Assembly (NCBI RefSeq): GCF_003025615.1
Contig: NZ_PYMJ01000026.1
Location: 30,501-94,500 of the forward strand
Direction: 5' to 3'
Length of the DNA: 64,000 nt
Source: Photobacterium frigidiphilum
Lineage (GTDB): Bacteria; Pseudomonadota; Gammaproteobacteria; Enterobacterales; Vibrionaceae
Part shown: in pieces, positions 50,765 through 60,236 of the stretch
Position numbering within the stretch: the first letter of the stretch is position 1
Layout: every line of letters starts with the position of its first letter
Program-made: the position numbers and the translations under genes
Notes under the pieces: generated by a model
What the model was told of the DNA's origin: nothing
The model's input: the letters and a program-made list of their open reading frames with translations, nothing else
Database searches by the model: none

Positions 50765-53167
50765 TTATTTTTCTTCTTCATTGAGCTCTACTGTTACTTC
50801 TAACTCTGGTTGATCAACGTGTTGTACATTTTGTACTGCCCATAGCACGCGTTCTGGTGTTGCTGGCGTATCCAGTTTTGGAATAGCATTGTTTACAGCA
50901 ACAGAAGCGATGGCATCTTTTAATGCACTCCACACAGACATGCTAAGCATGAATGGGGGTTCACCGACAGCTTTCGAATTAAAGACGGTATCTTCAGGGT
51001 TGCTGCGGTTTTCCAGTAAATGAGTGCGGAAATCGATAGGCATATCAGCAATCGCTGGGATCTTGTAGCTTGCCGGACCATTAGTCGTGAGTTTGCCTTG
51101 TTCATTCCACACTAATTCTTCAGTTGTTAACCAACCTACGCCTTGAATGAAACCACCTTCAATCTGACCGATATCAATGGCAGGGTTTAAGGATGCCCCT
51201 ACATCATGTAATAAATCGGCACGCAGTATTTTGTATTCACCAGTTAAGGTATCAATAACCACTTCAGAGCAAGATGCGCCATAGGCGTAGTAGTAGAACG
51301 GGCGACCACGTGCTTTTTGGTGATCGTAGAAAATCTTCGGTGTGCGATAAAAACCGGTACTTGAAAGTGAGATTTGATTGAAATAAGCCAATTGAATCAG
51401 TTCTTCAAACGGCATGTATTTATCGCGAATTTTTACAATACCACTTTTGAATACCACTTCTTCTTCGCTAACCTTGAAGTGTGAACTCGCAAATTCAACT
51501 AATCTGCGTTTAATCGTTTGCGCGGCATTTTGTGCTGCTTTACCGTTCAAATCGGTACCCGATGAAGCTGCCGTCGGTGAGGTGTTTGGCACTTTATCGG
51601 TATTGGTGGCCGTGATTTGAATGCGGTCGATATCGACTTGGAACTCTTGAGCAACAATTTGTGCCACTTTGGTGTTTAAACCTTGTCCCATTTCAGTACC
51701 ACCGTGGTTTAGGTGAATACTGCCATCGGTATAAATATGAAGTAGGGCGCCCGCTTGGTTCAAGAACGTTGCTGTGAACGAAATACCAAATTTAACGGGT
51801 GTAATGGCTAAGCCTTTTTTGAGTATTGGGCTGGTTTTGTTAAAGGCGTTAATTTCTTTACGACGTTCGTGGTACTGGCTGGTGGTTTCAAGTTGTTCTG
51901 TTATGTCGTGTATGAAGTTATCTTCAACGGTTTGGTAGTAGTGCGTGATATTACGGTCTTTATCATCGTAGTAGTTGTGTTTACGCACTTCTAGCGGATC
52001 TTTCTTTAGGTAGCAGGCGATTTCATCCATGATATGTTCAATGGTCATCATGCCCTGCGGGCCACCAAATCCGCGGTATGCGGTGTTAGAGGCGGTATTG
52101 GTTTTACAGCGATGCCCCGTTACTGTTGCATCGCCCAAGTAATAGGCGTTATCAGAGTGGAACATGGCGCGATCGACAATAGAACTTGATAGGTCTGGCG
52201 AATAACCACAGTTACCCGCAACCGTAATATCAATACCTTGGATACGGCCGTTGTCATCAAAGCCGACTTTATATTGGTTGTAGAACGGGTGGCGTTTTCC
52301 CGTTATTTGCATATCATCATTACGCAACAAGCGCATTTTTGTAGGGCGACCTGTTAGATGGGCAACGACTGCCGCCATACAAGCAGGGCCTGCCGCTTGC
52401 GTTTCTTTTCCGCCAAAACCACCACCCATTCTACGCATATCAATGACGATTTTATGCATTGGCACACCCAGTACTTCAGCAACCAATTTTTGTACTTCGG
52501 TCGGGTTCTGTGTAGAGGTATAAACGATCATGCCACCATCTTCAGTTGGCATTACGCTGCTGACTTGTGTTTCTAAATAGAAGTGCTCTTGCCCACCGAT
52601 ATGCAGATCACCTTCAAGCACATGCTTGGCTTTCTTCAATGCAGCAGCCGAATCACCACGTTTTTGTTGATGGCTTTCAGTCACGAAATGCTTCTTTTCT
52701 AGCGCCTCTTTAACATCAAGAATCGCTGGAAGAGGGTCATACTCGATAATGGCTGCTTGTGCGGCTTTACGTGCTGTTTCTAAATCATTGGCAGCAACGG
52801 CCAAGATAGGTTGTCCGTAGTATTCTACTTTTCCATCAGCCAGTAGTGGATCGCCGGGTAAAATCGCACCAATATCCAGTTGCCCGGGTACATCTTTACT
52901 GGTGATAACAATCTCGACACCCTCGAATTCGTAACACGGGCTAACGTCAATTTTGGTGATATTGGCGTGCGCTTGAGTGCTTAAACGCGCATACAAATGA
53001 AGTTGGTTAGGAAACTCTAAACGGTCATCGATATAGACAGCTTCACCAGTTACTTGCTTACCAGCGCTGTCGTGCTTAACGCTTTTACCTACGCCAGTTG
53101 TTAAATCTTGTTTTACAAGCGCCACCATCTCTTCGTGGCTCAATGCATTACCATGATGATTAGACAT
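50765..53167 (-). CDS. xdhB: Xanthine dehydrogenase molybdopterin subunit
   Basis: XdhB carries the Mo cofactor and oxidises hypoxanthine and xanthine to urate. The 800-residue protein has the a/b hammerhead domain first (GEAVYIDDRLEFPNQLHLYARLS in parts). Cofactor motifs follow: MGGGFGGKETQA, TAYRGFGGPQGM, GGTEMGQGLNTK and the catalytic glutamate in SKAVGEPPFMLSMSVWSAL. It overlaps the end of xdhA by 8 bases. Confidence 0.96.
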   Translation of the reverse strand: MSNHHGNALSHEEMVALVKQDLTTGVGKSVKHDSAGKQVTGEAVYIDDRLEFPNQLHLYARLSTQAHANITKIDVSPCYEFEGVEIVITSKDVPGQLDIGAILPGDPLLADGKVEYYGQPILAVAANDLETARKAAQAAIIEYDPLPAILDVKEALEKKHFVTESHQQKRGDSAAALKKAKHVLEGDLHIGGQEHFYLETQVSSVMPTEDGGMIVYTSTQNPTEVQKLVAEVLGVPMHKIVIDMRRMGGGFGGKETQAAGPACMAAVVAHLTGRPTKMRLLRNDDMQITGKRHPFYNQYKVGFDDNGRIQGIDITVAGNCGYSPDLSSSIVDRAMFHSDNAYYLGDATVTGHRCKTNTASNTAYRGFGGPQGMMTIEHIMDEIACYLKKDPLEVRKHNYYDDKDRNITHYYQTVEDNFIHDITEQLETTSQYHERRKEINAFNKTSPILKKGLAITPVKFGISFTATFLNQAGALLHIYTDGSIHLNHGGTEMGQGLNTKVAQIVAQEFQVDIDRIQITATNTDKVPNTSPTAASSGTDLNGKAAQNAAQTIKRRLVEFASSHFKVSEEEVVFKSGIVKIRDKYMPFEELIQLAYFNQISLSSTGFYRTPKIFYDHQKARGRPFYYYAYGASCSEVVIDTLTGEYKILRADLLHDVGASLNPAIDIGQIEGGFIQGVGWLTTEELVWNEQGKLTTNGPASYKIPAIADMPIDFRTHLLENRSNPEDTVFNSKAVGEPPFMLSMSVWSALKDAIASVAVNNAIPKLDTPATPERVLWAVQNVQHVDQPELEVTVELNEEEK

Positions 53168-54608
53168 AAGAGGTCACCCTTGTTTCAATTTGATTATTCA
53201 CGTTTTGCTGTTCGATAAAGAAGCGATAAAGCATGTTGGCGGCTGTTTGGCTGCGGTATTCTTTACTTGCTCGGAAATCAGAAAGAGGCTCGAAATCATT
53301 CTCTAATGTAATCATTGCGGCTTTCACTGTGGCTACATTCCATTTCTTCCCGAGTAACGCTTGTTCACACGTAGCTGCGCGTTTGGGTGTTGCAGCCATG
53401 CCACCGAAGGCAATACGCATTGAGGAGACTACGCCGTTATTTAATTCGAGATTAAATGCGCCGCATACTGCAGAGATATCATCATCGAGTCGTTTGGAAA
53501 GCTTGTAAGCACGGAACTCTTTGTGGGCTTCAGGCATAGGGATAATGATTTTTTCGATAAACTCTGAAGGTTGTTGTGCGGTCACTTTGTAGCTAATGAA
53601 GTAATCTTCAATCGGAATAGTACGAGACTCTTTACCACGACGAAGCGTAATGTTGGCATTGAGTGCAATCAGTAGAGGGGGCGTGTCACCAATAGGGGAA
53701 GCATTCGCAATATTGCCACCCAGCGTACCTTGGTTACGAACTTGCAGCGATGCAAAGCGGTGAAGCAAATCACCAAAATAAGGGTAGTGTTTGCTGATTA
53801 CCTCGTAGCAATCGCTGATCGGTAAATTTGCACCAATGATAATATCGCTATCGGTTTCCTTTAATACTTTCATATCGGCAACTAGATTTACGCTAATCAA
53901 CTGTTCAATTTCGCGGTGGAATTGTGTTACTTCAAGTGCTAAATCTGTTCCGCCTGCCAGTAGGCGTGCTTCAGGGTAGGTCAGTAATAGTTCCGCCAGT
54001 TCATCTGTTGTTGTAGGTGAAAAGCTTGATAGATTCTCATAGTTAAGTGTAGCGGGTTCATTACTGATACTTTTAAGATTTTCGATAGTATGTAGTTCAA
54101 GTTCGGCAAACTGATCGAGAATGGGTTTATCGGTGCTCAGTGACATCGCCGCATCTATAATGGGGCGGTAGCCTGTGCATCGGCAAAGGTTGCCAGCTAA
54201 AGACTCTAAAATATCTTCTTTGTTGGCTTGAGGGCGATTCTTACTGAGTGCAAACATCGACATGATAAAACCGGGTGTGCAGTAACCACACTGTGAGCCA
54301 TGAAACTCAACCAAGGCTTGCTGAACTGGATGAAGAGATTTATCGGTATTCTGCAAATCCTCTACCGTGATTAATTGTTTTCCGTGTAGGGCCGAAACAA
54401 AGGTTAGGCACGAATTAACCGAGCGATATTGTAGTTGTCCATTCACTAACTCACCGAGTACAACCGTACATGCGCCACAGTCACCTGAACCACAACCTTC
54501 CTTAGTTCCTGTCTTATTTACTTGAGTGCGCAGATAATTGAGCACGGTCATATTAGGTGAAAGTTGAGTTTCTTCTCGTACTTTCTGATTCAGTAAGAAT
54601 TTAATCAA
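53160..54608 (-). CDS. xdhA: Xanthine dehydrogenase FeS/FAD subunit
   Basis: XdhA holds two [2Fe-2S] clusters and FAD and passes electrons to NAD+. In the 482-residue protein the plant-type cluster is GCGSGDCGACTVVLGE, the second cluster CGYCTPGFIMSMFAL plus LCRCTGYRPI, and the FAD domain has ARLLAGGTDLALEV and NQGTLGGNIANASPIGDTPP. I chose TTG at 54608 because AAGGAGG lies 4-5 bases before it and the product then starts IKFLLNQK as in homologues. It heads the xdh operon. Confidence 0.94.
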   Translation of the reverse strand: MIKFLLNQKVREETQLSPNMTVLNYLRTQVNKTGTKEGCGSGDCGACTVVLGELVNGQLQYRSVNSCLTFVSALHGKQLITVEDLQNTDKSLHPVQQALVEFHGSQCGYCTPGFIMSMFALSKNRPQANKEDILESLAGNLCRCTGYRPIIDAAMSLSTDKPILDQFAELELHTIENLKSISNEPATLNYENLSSFSPTTTDELAELLLTYPEARLLAGGTDLALEVTQFHREIEQLISVNLVADMKVLKETDSDIIIGANLPISDCYEVISKHYPYFGDLLHRFASLQVRNQGTLGGNIANASPIGDTPPLLIALNANITLRRGKESRTIPIEDYFISYKVTAQQPSEFIEKIIIPMPEAHKEFRAYKLSKRLDDDISAVCGAFNLELNNGVVSSMRIAFGGMAATPKRAATCEQALLGKKWNVATVKAAMITLENDFEPLSDFRASKEYRSQTAANMLYRFFIEQQNVNNQIETRVTSYV

Positions 54609-55104
54609 GAGACCTCCTTGGCTAGGTTGCGATTTTTCTGACCTTTGAGTCAATATTGTTCAAGCTGACTTTTTAGTCAACTATTATTTTACAACTTTGC
54701 AACAATTTTGGATGAGCCAGTGTTTGTTATAAATTTCTTAATAATCAATTGTTTGGTATGTTTTTTTGGTTTTTGTTTATTGTTTTAATACTTTTTATGC
54801 GGAAAATGTTTTGTTGTAACATTTTGTTTTCCATATTGCATACACTACTAAATACAATTATGGCAGAGATATCGATGGCTATTGTGTGGATTGTCAGAAT
54901 AATTGATTGATACTTGGCATGATGTTTATTTAAGTAGATAAGATTATGTCAGGTGAGTTTTTTTAAATAAAAAAGGGCTGTAGATACAAGAAAGTGAAAT
55001 AGTTGTTTTGGGGTGATAAGCGTAGAGGATATTAAAAAACAGGAAGATGTGTGCAGGTTAGGGGGGTAAGTTGGCTCTGTTTATGGCAACAGAGCCTATG
55101 TGAA
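54609..55104. other. Upstream region of xdhA
   Basis: About 500 bp, very AT-rich, no gene seen. It contains a degenerate GntR-type site at 54835-54846. No strong terminator for the gntR gene is obvious. Confidence 0.45.
54835..54846. promoter_or_regulatory. GntR operator candidate before xdhA
   Basis: ATTGCATACACT matches ATTGTATACAAT at 10 of 12 positions. It lies 227 bases before xdhA, the only such sequence I see in this intergenic region. Confidence 0.42.
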
Positions 55105-55851
55105 TTATGCTTTGTTTAAGGCATTACTCTTAATGACATTAGAGAAAACGACATGCAAATCATTAGACGCAGTTTCACCATCTAGGCTCAGTTTGGAGCG
55201 AATATGATTTAAATGTTCTGTCATTAACGATAGAGCTTTTTCTTTATCACCAGCTTCAATGGCATCCAATAAAATGGTGTGTTCATCTAAAGAACAATTA
55301 GCATTGTTGCCTACTTCGTATTGCGCAATTAATAACGAGGTTTGAGAAACCAGGCTTCGCTGAAAATTGAGAAGAGGGGCGTTGTTTGCCATCTCTGCAA
55401 GTTTGAGGTGAAATTCACCAGATAGGCGAATACCACTACCAAAATCCCCTTTTTCAAAGGCATTTAATTCTGCTGTTACCAGCTTGCGGATTTGCTTTAT
55501 TTGCTCTTGGGTAGCATTTTCAACCGCTAATTCAGTAATAGCGAGTTCCATTACTTCTCGTGCTTTAAAAATTTGCTTTGCTTCTTCAATCGTTGGTGCT
55601 GCAACAATAGCCCCACGGTTAGGACGAATCACAACAACTTGTTCAAGGGAAAGGCGCAGCAGTGCTCGGCGAATAATGGTACGGCTAACACTGAATATTT
55701 CACTTAAAGCCTCTTCATTCAGCTTGGTGCCTGGCGGTAATCGTTGTTCTAAAATAGCATCAAAAATATGACAGTAAACAACATCATCCTGAGTCTGATT
55801 TGGGGATTTAGTTTTTGATTTTTTTTGTATTGATTTGCTGAGACTTGTCAT
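55105..55851 (-). CDS. FadR-type (FCD) GntR regulator, proposed purine-catabolism regulator
   Basis: The 248-residue protein has a GntR winged helix at about residues 25-90 (CHIFDAILEQRLPPGTKLNEEALSEIFSVSRTIIRRALLRL in parts) and an FCD ligand domain at about 100-225 (EVMELAITELAVENA, GEFHLKLAEMANN, DEHTILLDAIEAGDKEKAL) with the metal-binding Asp/His pattern. FCD regulators typically bind palindromes with a TnGTnnACnA-like core. A TTTGTGTACAAT site precedes its own gene, and related sites precede the purine operons. Its effector is unknown; allantoin, urate or glyoxylate are candidates. Confidence 0.88.
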   Translation of the reverse strand: MTSLSKSIQKKSKTKSPNQTQDDVVYCHIFDAILEQRLPPGTKLNEEALSEIFSVSRTIIRRALLRLSLEQVVVIRPNRGAIVAAPTIEEAKQIFKAREVMELAITELAVENATQEQIKQIRKLVTAELNAFEKGDFGSGIRLSGEFHLKLAEMANNAPLLNFQRSLVSQTSLLIAQYEVGNNANCSLDEHTILLDAIEAGDKEKALSLMTEHLNHIRSKLSLDGETASNDLHVVFSNVIKSNALNKA

Positions 55852-55875
55852 TCGGATGATAAACCTTCTAATCCT

Positions 55876-55898
55876 GCATCTTGAGGTAGCTTGGGTAT
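55876..55898 (+). repeat. Solo terminal repeat of the MITE-like element
   Basis: CATCTTGAGGTAGCTTGGGT plus ATA matches the 23-bp end of the element at 27564-27829. It lies directly upstream of the gntR start, between the gene and its putative operator. Confidence 0.65.
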
Positions 55899-55940
55899 AG
55901 GTATACTTTGTTATAATTTGCTACCTTTAATATTACTCGT

Positions 55941-55952
55941 TTTGTGTACAAT
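55941..55952. promoter_or_regulatory. GntR autoregulatory operator candidate
   Basis: TTTGTGTACAAT matches 10 of 12 positions of ATTGTATACAAT and lies 90 bases before the regulator's start codon. Confidence 0.5.
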
Positions 55953-56092
55953 TTCTTAGCTTTATTGTCTTTTTTGTTACAGCAATCGACTTAGTTATCA
56001 AAATTAAGCATCAATATTGTCTTTTGGTCTAGCTACACATGATTTTGCTGAATGGTTTGGCTTAGTAGCTTGACTGAAGGCGGGGATGAAAA

Positions 56093-56147
56093 CAAAAAAG
56101 CCAGCTATATTCTCTCTTTCTAGTTAAAAGTATATAAGAACTGGCTT
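56093..56147 (-). terminator. Terminator of the ECF transporter operon
   Basis: AAGCCAG and CTGGCTT form a 7-bp stem with a long AT-rich, partly self-pairing loop. On the minus strand it is followed by TTTTTTG. It lies 50 bases after the ecfT-type gene. Confidence 0.7.
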
Positions 56148-56196
56148 TCATGATGTTTGGCAATATTCAACCTAGGTTACGCTAGGCAAATAACAC

Positions 56197-57036
56197 TCAG
56201 AATGGATACCAAAATAACTGTTCTGATTGATAACGCTTGATAAAGCCTAATGTCAGAACAATCGCGATGACCAATAGAGTAAGGTAATCATTTTTGGTCA
56301 TTGGCTTTAAGCTGTACCAAGAGCGCCGCTTATTACGACCAAAACCGCGTAATGTCATGGCATTGGAAATAACATCGGCGCGATCAAGGCTAGAGAAAAT
56401 CAATGGACCAAGAATTTTAGCAACATTTTTAATGCGCTTCATTACCGGAACATTATTAGAAATGTCAACACCACGGGCTTGCTGCGCATGCATGATATTC
56501 ATGAAGTCTTTCATTACTTCGGGTAAATAGCGCAAGGTCAAACTGACGGCGTAAGCGATCTTGTAAGGCACCCCTAATTTGTTCAAGCTAGCTGAAAATT
56601 CAGTAGGGTGAGTGGTAAAGACAAAGACCAACGCAATAGGGAACATACTGAAATACTTAAGTGTGACAGTAAGCAGGTAGAATAATGTTTCAACAGTGAC
56701 TTTATAGTCACCAAAGAGTGTTAACAGTACCGTTTCACTACCCATGTACTCGACACCTTGTAAGGGTGCAATTAGAAACATAAATAATGCGTTCATCAAA
56801 AGAACAACAGACGTACCGATTAAAAGAGGTTTATAGACTGAGAACGGCACTTTACTGATTTTTAACAGTGCTAAGCCGACTAAGATCATTGCGCAAATAA
56901 CACGTAAATCAAAGGTGATCAGCACCATGGTTACCCAGCTCATGAATAAGATGAACTTAGTGATACCATTTAACGCATGCAAGGCAGAGCCGGTATTGAC
57001 ATAGCTAATGCCAAATTTAATTTTATTTGTTTTCAT
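56197..57036 (-). CDS. ECF transporter T component
   Basis: The 279-residue protein has about six transmembrane segments and the EcfT motifs: TEFSASLNKLGVPYKIAYAVSLTLRYLPEVMKDF in parts, followed by the coupling-helix ARG motif in AQQARGVD and a second ARG-like region in MTLRGFGRNKR. EcfT links the S component to the ATPase. It shares the stop/start base with the ATPase gene (TAATG-type junction at 57036). Confidence 0.92.
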   Translation of the reverse strand: MKTNKIKFGISYVNTGSALHALNGITKFILFMSWVTMVLITFDLRVICAMILVGLALLKISKVPFSVYKPLLIGTSVVLLMNALFMFLIAPLQGVEYMGSETVLLTLFGDYKVTVETLFYLLTVTLKYFSMFPIALVFVFTTHPTEFSASLNKLGVPYKIAYAVSLTLRYLPEVMKDFMNIMHAQQARGVDISNNVPVMKRIKNVAKILGPLIFSSLDRADVISNAMTLRGFGRNKRRSWYSLKPMTKNDYLTLLVIAIVLTLGFIKRYQSEQLFWYPF

Positions 57037-58730
57037 TATTTATTCTTTGCCTCATGTTCAATAAAGTAATGAATGAAGTTATCGATACGTTCAATCCCCA
57101 TTGCATGTGCTAATGAATACAGGCTGGTTACGGTTAAGTTGGCTTTTTCTAGCAGAGTTGGCTGGCTAAAAATGGTGTTTACAGGTGCATCGGCTAATAA
57201 TTGGCTATTAGCAATGACGATGGCACGCTGGGTATATTCGAGAACAAGGTGCATATCATGCGAGATGATCAGAATGGTAATGCCGAGTTTGCGGTTAAGC
57301 TCTCGCACAAACTCCATCATTAATGTGTAGTGATGGTAGTCTTGACCTGCTGTCGGTTCATCCAGAATTAAGAGTTCAGGCTCAAGCACTAAGATAGTGG
57401 CAATCGTTACGCGCTTCTTCTGACCATAACTTAAAGCATCAATTGGCCAATGGCGGTATTTTTTCAAACCGCATAGCTCAAGAATATCGAAAACTTTGCG
57501 TTCTACTGTGGCTTCATCGATTCCTCGATTTCGTAAACCTGATGCAATTTCATCAAAAATCATATGGTGTGAAATCATATGATTGGGGTTTTGTAATACG
57601 ATACCGATCTTTTGGCTGCGTTCAAAAATAGAGCTTTGTGCTAAATCTTGACCGTTCATGAAAATAGACCCAGTATCAGGTTCTAACACACCCATGATTA
57701 AACGCGTGATCGTTGATTTTCCTGAACCATTCTTCCCTAAAATGGAAACAAATTCCCCTTTATTGATATGAAAGCTCACATCTTCAAGGGTGTTTTTAAT
57801 ACCATCGTATGAGTACGAAAGGTTATTGACAGTAAGCAAGCGCTCACTGTTTTCTGGAGTACATTCCGCTGATGATTGGCGATACCAATTTTCGATCTGT
57901 GGCTTAAATTTATCAAGATTTAATGTCGAAAAATATGCTGGTTTATCGTCTTCGGTTATTTGGCATCCAGCCGCTTTTAACGCCGATATATAAAGAGGCT
58001 CACGTATTCCATGCTGCTCTAATAGATCACTGGCAATGAGTTGGTCGGGCGTCATGTTGGCAACAATTTCACCTTTTTCCATCATAATGATGCGATCAAC
58101 GGGGCGATGAAGAACATCTTCAAGGCGATGCTCAATAATGATAACCGTTTTGCCTGTATCACGATGAAGGTGATCAATAATGTCGATGGCGGCTTTGCCT
58201 GTTTTGGGATCCAAGCTCGCCAGCGGTTCATCAAACAATAAGATATCGACATCATCGACCATAACGCCCGCAAGAGATACGCGCTGTTTTTGACCACCAC
58301 TAAGGTCAAAAGGAGACACATCTAAGATGTCATCAAGCTCAACCATTTTGGCGGTGTCTTTAACAATAGTATGCATGTCTTCTTGAATAACCATTTGGTT
58401 TTCAAGTGCAAAGGCAATATCTTCGCCCACGCTTAGACCGACAAATTGTCCATCAGTATCTTGCAGTACAGTGCCGACGATATTGGTGCATTGGTGAAGA
58501 TCTAATGATTTGGTGTCTTTACCGTTAATTTTAAGGCTACCAGAACAATCGCCTTTGACGGCAAAGGGAATTAAGCCATTCAAGCATTGGCCTAGTGTTG
58601 ATTTGCCACTACCGCTTGGACCAACAATGACAACTTTTTCGCCTTTCCCAATGGTTAGGTTGATATTTTTTAGGGTTGGCTTTTCTAACGCCCAATACTT
58701 GAACGTGAAATTAGTGAATTCAATAGTCAT
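57036..58730 (-). CDS. ECF transporter ATPase, two fused ABC domains
   Basis: The 564-residue protein contains two ABC cassettes. The first (about 1-240) has GPSGSGKSTLGQCLNGL, LSGGQKQRVSLAGVM and DILLFDEPLASLDP. The second (about 295-540) has LGKNGSGKSTITRLIMG, LSYGQKKRVTIATIL and LLILDEPTAGQDY. The second cassette's signature is LSYGQ rather than LSGGQ, common in EcfA. The fused layout agrees with the protein annotated beside UPF0397 in Photobacterium and Vibrio. It drives uptake through the neighbouring T and S components. Confidence 0.95.
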   Translation of the reverse strand: MTIEFTNFTFKYWALEKPTLKNINLTIGKGEKVVIVGPSGSGKSTLGQCLNGLIPFAVKGDCSGSLKINGKDTKSLDLHQCTNIVGTVLQDTDGQFVGLSVGEDIAFALENQMVIQEDMHTIVKDTAKMVELDDILDVSPFDLSGGQKQRVSLAGVMVDDVDILLFDEPLASLDPKTGKAAIDIIDHLHRDTGKTVIIIEHRLEDVLHRPVDRIIMMEKGEIVANMTPDQLIASDLLEQHGIREPLYISALKAAGCQITEDDKPAYFSTLNLDKFKPQIENWYRQSSAECTPENSERLLTVNNLSYSYDGIKNTLEDVSFHINKGEFVSILGKNGSGKSTITRLIMGVLEPDTGSIFMNGQDLAQSSIFERSQKIGIVLQNPNHMISHHMIFDEIASGLRNRGIDEATVERKVFDILELCGLKKYRHWPIDALSYGQKKRVTIATILVLEPELLILDEPTAGQDYHHYTLMMEFVRELNRKLGITILIISHDMHLVLEYTQRAIVIANSQLLADAPVNTIFSQPTLLEKANLTVTSLYSLAHAMGIERIDNFIHYFIEHEAKNK

Positions 58731-58733
58731 CAG

Positions 58734-59285
58734 TTAATCAGCTTCTTTAAGGTTGTAGCTTTGTTGTTTTCTTTTTGCCACAGCCGTCAAAATGTAGTGA
58801 CCAACAATCGCAATTAATAGGGTGTTACCTGTGGCAATAATGGTGAGCTGCGCCATCACTTTGGTAAAGGGTTCGGCATAAAGCACAGAATCTAAATAGG
58901 CAGAGCAGCCATAGCCAATAACATTGCCAAGAAAAGCAAGGAAGACAAACAAGGAGAAATCAAATTTAGTGAATTTCCCCATATCTAAACGGCCTCGGGT
59001 GATTTTGGGGTAAAGACCAATGATCAGTCCGACTAACCCCGAGCCAAGTACCCACGTTAGCCATACACCCCAGCCCGCAAACATATCGGTAACCCAATGG
59101 CCAATAAAGCCAACCAGAAAACCAACAAGGGGCCCAAATAAAACAGAAAACAACGCCAATACCGCCATTGCAGGCTTAAGCGTTGTGTTAGCAAATACGG
59201 GGATACCAAACATAGGTAAACCGCCAATGCCGTAAAGTGCAGCACCAATGGCGATTAAAACCACCGTTTTAGCAGAAAGATTCAT
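58734..59285 (-). CDS. UPF0397-type ECF transporter S component
   Basis: The 183-residue protein has five to six transmembrane segments and starts MNLSAKTVVLIAIGAALYGI, with PMFGIPVFANTTLKPAMAVLA and GFIGHWVTDMFAGWGVWLTW, matching the UPF0397 family. S components set substrate specificity; the substrate of this family is not established to my knowledge. ATG at 59285 follows GAAGG. It heads the S-A-T operon. Proximity to purine genes is suggestive only. Confidence 0.9.
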   Translation of the reverse strand: MNLSAKTVVLIAIGAALYGIGGLPMFGIPVFANTTLKPAMAVLALFSVLFGPLVGFLVGFIGHWVTDMFAGWGVWLTWVLGSGLVGLIIGLYPKITRGRLDMGKFTKFDFSLFVFLAFLGNVIGYGCSAYLDSVLYAEPFTKVMAQLTIIATGNTLLIAIVGHYILTAVAKRKQQSYNLKEAD

Positions 59286-60236
59286 GATATAACCTTCAGT
59301 CAACTCTTGGTGATTGCTCGTCATAGAGAAGGCAAGTTTGGATAGCCTCTTTGAAGTGAACAATCTTCGTTATAATGGATGTCGCAAATACTGCTTTAAT
59401 TTTACGGTTACTAACTAACCACCGGTAAAACGTAAATCGTCAAGACTCTGATTCTGAGTGCGAATAATCCATTATTGTGCAAGAGCGATGATGGTATATG
59501 TGTAGCGTTGTAACCTTTTAATCGGCGGCAATACTACATGAAGCTGTAACAGAAATAAAAGCTTTCCATCTAGACGTCTAAGTATTGAGCGAAACTCATA
59601 AATTCTACGGTATTTCTAGCTTAAACAGCCTTCACGCTTCATATATAAACAGGAGATATGATTACAAAAGGGAAGTGATGAACATTTTACAGAACGTAAT
59701 AATCATTTTCGTCTAGATTCAGTGAAAGTTAGGCAGGGTAAACTAATCTTGTATTAAGAGTTAGTCATAATTTAGTTGTCGTGCAGGAGTGCTCTATTTG
59801 TTGTGTTTTCGTTATAACTTATTGTTTGATAAGTAGTTACTGATAGGGCTATCATAAAGTGTGGTGAAGACGCCTTCTTTAGGTAAACACTGTAGTAATA
59901 ACGTTGAAATTAGTGTGGATGTATTTCTAATCGTTACCTTGTTTGTTAAATAACTTACCTGTATGTAATGTAAATAATTGGATATACTGAATTTTCTACT
60001 TTATTTTTTTTGATGTATGGTAAATACTGCTGGTTGCCTTGTTTTATTTTGAAGCATGCAATAAAAACATTTTCGTTATATAGTGTCTTTGTTTGTATTT
60101 ATTCGAAATTTTGCGCTATCACACAAAATCAGTATGTGTACTGATTTTAAGTTAGGGTAAAATTAGGGTAAAATTAGTAATTGCAATCCCGCCAATTCCG
60201 GCAGGGTGCAGAGCCAAATCATATTGGAGATACAGC
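59286..60236. other. Long AT-rich intergenic region between the ECF operon and uvrY
   Basis: About 950 bp without a convincing gene or riboswitch motif that I can recognise. It should hold both divergent promoters. A tandem AGGGTAAAATT repeat lies at 60154-60175, and GCCAATTCCGGCAGGG near 60190 can form a small hairpin in the uvrY leader. Confidence 0.45.

Noticed and set aside
59286..59600. Riboswitch upstream of the ECF operon
   Set aside because: I searched by eye for TPP, purine, preQ1 and cobalamin core motifs and found none.
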